A stretch of 64,000 bases of DNA, taken from positions 37,140,253-37,204,252 of the forward strand of contig OW028575.1 of NCBI GenBank assembly GCA_932294295.1, written 5' to 3'. The notes under the pieces were generated by a model. It was not told the origin of the DNA. It ran no database searches and was given only the letters and a program-made list of their open reading frames with translations. The stretch's first letter is position 1. The number at the start of each line of letters is the position of its first letter. This DNA is from Alitta virens (Eukaryota > Annelida > Polychaeta > Phyllodocida > Nereididae). This document shows positions 61,125-64,000 of this stretch, piece after piece. Position numbers and translations under genes: made by a program.

Positions 61125-61270
61125 TTTCATATTGCAATGTAAATTTAATGCTATTTCATTTTCATGAAGGTTATAACGGATCTTCTTGCTCAATGCATGC
61201 AAAAACACAGTTGCATCTAAAAAATTTAAGGATTGATGGCAGGCGAGTTTCAATTACAATGCAGATTTGC

Positions 61271-62980
61271 AATCGTTGAAATTAATCTTCATTAATTTGA
61301 TTGGTGTGTAACTCAATCAGATCACATGAATTAACACATGAACGATGTTTAAAAGATTAATCTCATCAGTTTTCATGTTGCTTAATCTGAGTTACATATT
61401 CATCAGTGAGGCATGAATCAGTGTATCAGGGTGAATAGGGTAATCTGTAACAAGCTCCAGAATCCCTAAATAACACAATTCCGTAGATTTCTGGAGATAA
61501 TTAAATATATGGAGTAAAAGTTAACTGACTTAGGTCATCATTGCTCACTCGATCATGGCACCATTGCTATGCAGTCTGTCAAAATACAATGGGATAAAAA
61601 AAGATGGTGGCAGAACAGGACATTTCGTACCACAAAAGTTACCCATTTTCGCCTCACAAAACTACAAATTTTTTGCCCTGCCAAAGTACCACGAAAGTAC
61701 CAACTTTCATGCCACGACACTGCTAACCTGCCCCCCCCCCCCCCGCACTTGTGTTTATTTAAATAATATTGAACATATAGAGATGATATGCATATCAACA
61801 GATACTGCTATCATAGATACAGATGATATGCATATCAAGAGATGCAAAGGACAATGCAGTTGATGCAGTATTAATCGAGTAATGACAATAAACAGTTGGC
61901 GAGGAGGGACTGCAGGCCGGGTGCCCAAATCCTTTTTTAATGTGCTCTGGGAGCCTGTGTTTAGGCACAGTTATCTCTGGATGTGTTTTACCTAGAATAT
62001 AATTTAGTTTTAGTTATACAATCTTGTGTTGAAAATGACGCAAAATGCGACTAAACAGGTTAAAAAATCACGTTTTGGGTAGTTTTCAACTTAAAATTGT
62101 AACCAAACTAAAGATACGGGCACACAAACTTAGGCTTCCAGACTAAATGGAACACCCTCACTAACATCAAGATGCATTACAAAGTGAAATGTTGTTTACA
62201 GTGGAAGAGAAGGAGGAGAAGAGGATGAGAAGAAAGGGGGAGGAGGGGAAAATGTTGTCACTCATATAAAGTTGCATGCCTGCAGTTAATTGAATTGGCC
62301 TTCAGTTTCGTGGTGCGAAACCTGTTAGGGGTTGATGCTTTCAATATTTGTGGTATGACAGTGTGGGGAGGGGGGGCAAAGGTGTGTCATAGTGTGAAGG
62401 TATTTCGTGGTGCGAAGGTATACTTGTGGCGAAGGAAAATATGAAGAATTGCTGGAATTGTGTTGTTTGCTGAACCCTGGTACTCTTTGTTTACAATTAT
62501 ATCCATAAAACTTTGGAAAATTAAAGTGAGCTGAAAATGTGGAAAATTCATATTTTCATAAACTTCTCCGTCCCAACTAATACTATGCATATAGACATCA
62601 TGTACATAAATTTTGCATTTAAAATGTCTAAATCATGGTACTTTCACTTTCAAAACTAATCATACTTTTTCATATCAATGAAAAAGGTGGAAAAAAGCTA
62701 AAATTGTGTTGCTTGCTCCATTCCCTATACCATGGACTGTATGTTCACAATGACTTGAATTGAAGAAATATCTATATTTATATTCTGCTCAGGCCTTTGA
62801 GAGGGTTTGGAATATTCTAGGTACATGGCTATTCATACAGTGTTGTCGATTACTATTCACTGTGATATTCATCTGTTCCACCTGTTTGTCAAGCCCTCCG
62901 TCACATTGGCTGGGACCTGCCTAAGCGAAAATGCGTTGGGCAGGTAGGCTCTACCTATTCCGCATGGCTGATTGGCTAAG
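61271..62980. repeat. 1.7-kb direct duplication, copy 2
   Basis: Second copy of 54641-56364. Main differences are homopolymer length (C14 rather than C16, G7 rather than G12), loss of one purine-rich unit near 62220 and a few substitutions. It runs directly into the CCAAT-rich segment before the candidate exon at 63102. Confidence 0.93.
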
Positions 62981-63001
62981 CACTGAATTTTCTGATTGGC
63001 T
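62966..63001. promoter_or_regulatory. Two CCAAT boxes before the candidate 5' exon
   Basis: GCTGATTGGCTAAG (ATTGG 62971-62975) and TCTGATTGGCTGTG (ATTGG 62995-62999) are NF-Y-type sites in the same orientation, 24 bp apart. The first lies at the very end of duplication copy 2; the second is in unique DNA. Confidence 0.45.
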
Positions 63002-63101
63002 GTGCTATTTTTAGACTGGGGAACGCATTCCAGTCCACGACTTCCCAATGAGAATGTAAGAAGTGTGCACGCATGCTACCGGGAGGAATCCCTCCTGGTT
63101 A

Positions 63102-63346
63102 ATGGCGGCCCCTATCTGCGTACTGCGTCAGCTAGTTGCAGCTGGCCAGCGAATCCCTCACATCGCCATGTTTACAATGTGTTTAACTCTCACCATCATG
63201 CGAGACACGTGCATGACGTCATCATGGGAATCTGCGAACGGGGGAACCCAACGGCTAAAGTGGTGGGAAATGCCGCGGTTTTCATCCCGGCAGAGTCTGT
63301 GTTCATGGCTAGAAAACATTTTGGCCGTTTTCTCAAATGGTGACAG
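63102..63346 (+). CDS. Candidate CpG-rich first coding exon, unidentified
   Basis: From about 63000 to 63460 the sequence becomes GC- and CpG-rich, unlike the preceding repeats, as expected of a promoter and first exon. An ATG at 63102 (TTAATGGCGGC) opens MAAPICVLRQLVAAGQRIPH and continues to a possible donor (GACAG|GTACAG) at 63346; without splicing the frame runs to a stop at 63450-63452 (117 codons). The Arg/Ala-rich, acid-poor start could be a mitochondrial signal, but I recognise no family. A second frame (62996-63343) and a minus-strand frame (63412-63158) are also open, so even the strand is uncertain. Two CCAAT boxes lie 100-130 bp upstream. Confidence 0.3.
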
Positions 63347-63452
63347 GTACAGAAATGCACAGGTACCATTGAATACCCCGATGAATTGCGCTTTTAATGA
63401 GGGTAAAATCAATTTTTTACAATTAACTGTTGCGGAGGAAAGTCTGCGGTGA

Positions 63453-64000
63453 ATGGCTTTATGGATTTACTTATCATTGCTTATTGTCTAGACGTTTATA
63501 TTGTATTTGTCACATGAAACGGGCTGCTAGTATATAATATAATATATTTCAAAATTTCATGACTTTATTGTCATACGTCATACTAGTTGGATATAAGTCA
63601 TCATCTTTTATGGGGAAAAAAAATCGAAATAATTGGCTAAAAATAAAGCAAATTGCCCTTTTGCCTATTATTTATGATTTGGCACTTCACTAATTACTGT
63701 GCATTCAAAAATTGTATTGCAAATATATTTCTCTTTTTCGGCTACAATAAATAAGTAAGGTCTATTGTCAAAAGACAAGTAGAAAATGTCTACAAACTAG
63801 CATGCCACTCAGATTTTTCATGAATGGACCGGTGCGAAATATAATGGAGTAGAACTTAAACAACAGTATCATTCGTGATGACAAGTGACGATGCTCGTGC
63901 GGAGTTCCCAGAAAATGCATTAAACACGCATGTAATCCGAATAACTGAACTTCGATGGCAATCAACTATCAACTATCTCTGTATGGGCATGATCATTTGT
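63453..64000. other. AT-rich DNA after the candidate exon, nothing recognised
   Basis: Would be the first intron if the candidate exon is real. No repeat or gene seen. Confidence 0.4.

Larger units (their letters stand above)
59402..61270. repeat. Mosaic of repeats between the Harbinger-like element and copy 2
   Basis: Includes the 54-bp palindrome at 59731-59784, the repeat 59966-60110 (shared with 54470-54640), 60190-60555 (shared with 56630-56880 and the Harbinger flanks), and a two-copy 40-bp tandem repeat at 61045-61124. No gene is recognised. Confidence 0.7.

Overview
The window looks like nuclear DNA of an animal, most likely a marine invertebrate. It is AT-rich, its genes are split by introns of several hundred bases to several kilobases with GT...AG borders, and it is full of cut-and-paste DNA transposons, tRNA-derived SINEs and non-LTR retrotransposon remains. 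Frequent 14-22 base poly(G)/poly(C) tracts would suit a hemichordate or echinoderm, but this is a guess and the species cannot be read from the sequence.

Three gene models are well supported. (1) Bases 257-4521, + strand: the last six exons of a Deltex-family (DTX1/2/4 type) E3 ubiquitin ligase, with the RING-H2 finger and the Deltex C-terminal domain; its 5' part lies outside the window. (2) Bases 38184-12598, - strand: a 1143-residue, low-complexity, lysine/serine-rich protein in five coding exons. Its last 30 residues resemble the C-terminus of NUFIP2 (FMRP-interacting protein 2), and a second possible first exon lies at 20359-20398. (3) Bases 40455-44335, + strand: a complete six-exon CDIPT (phosphatidylinositol synthase, 217 aa) with the full CDP-alcohol phosphotransferase signature. 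Genes 1 and 2 converge on the stretch 4.5-12.6 kb. Genes 2 and 3 are divergent, with starts 2.3 kb apart, and the gap holds a 0.76-kb transposon and a pair of CTCF-like motifs. The genes share no pathway that I can see; they are ordinary neighbours.

From 46 to 63 kb I see no intact gene until a CpG-rich candidate 5' exon near 63.1 kb. This part is a nest of repeats: a broken mariner transposase, a 151-bp palindromic MITE, a gypsy reverse-transcriptase scrap, a SINE whose 5' half was triplicated with its flank, a minus-strand LINE split by a hAT-type element with a perfect 8-bp target duplication, a 1.7-kb direct duplication (54.6 and 61.3 kb), and a 2.2-kb Harbinger-like element whose empty site survives in a neighbouring paralogous repeat. 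The other large element is a 3.4-kb fold-back structure at 32.8-36.2 kb with ~650-700-bp inverted arms.

I found no new enzymatic or defence system. The least expected observations are a set of 30-36-bp palindromes sharing the arm CATGGAG(T/A)CA, the fold-back element with repeated TTAGGGCGCA motifs and a copied open frame in each arm, and the convergent CTCF-like pair next to the CDIPT start.
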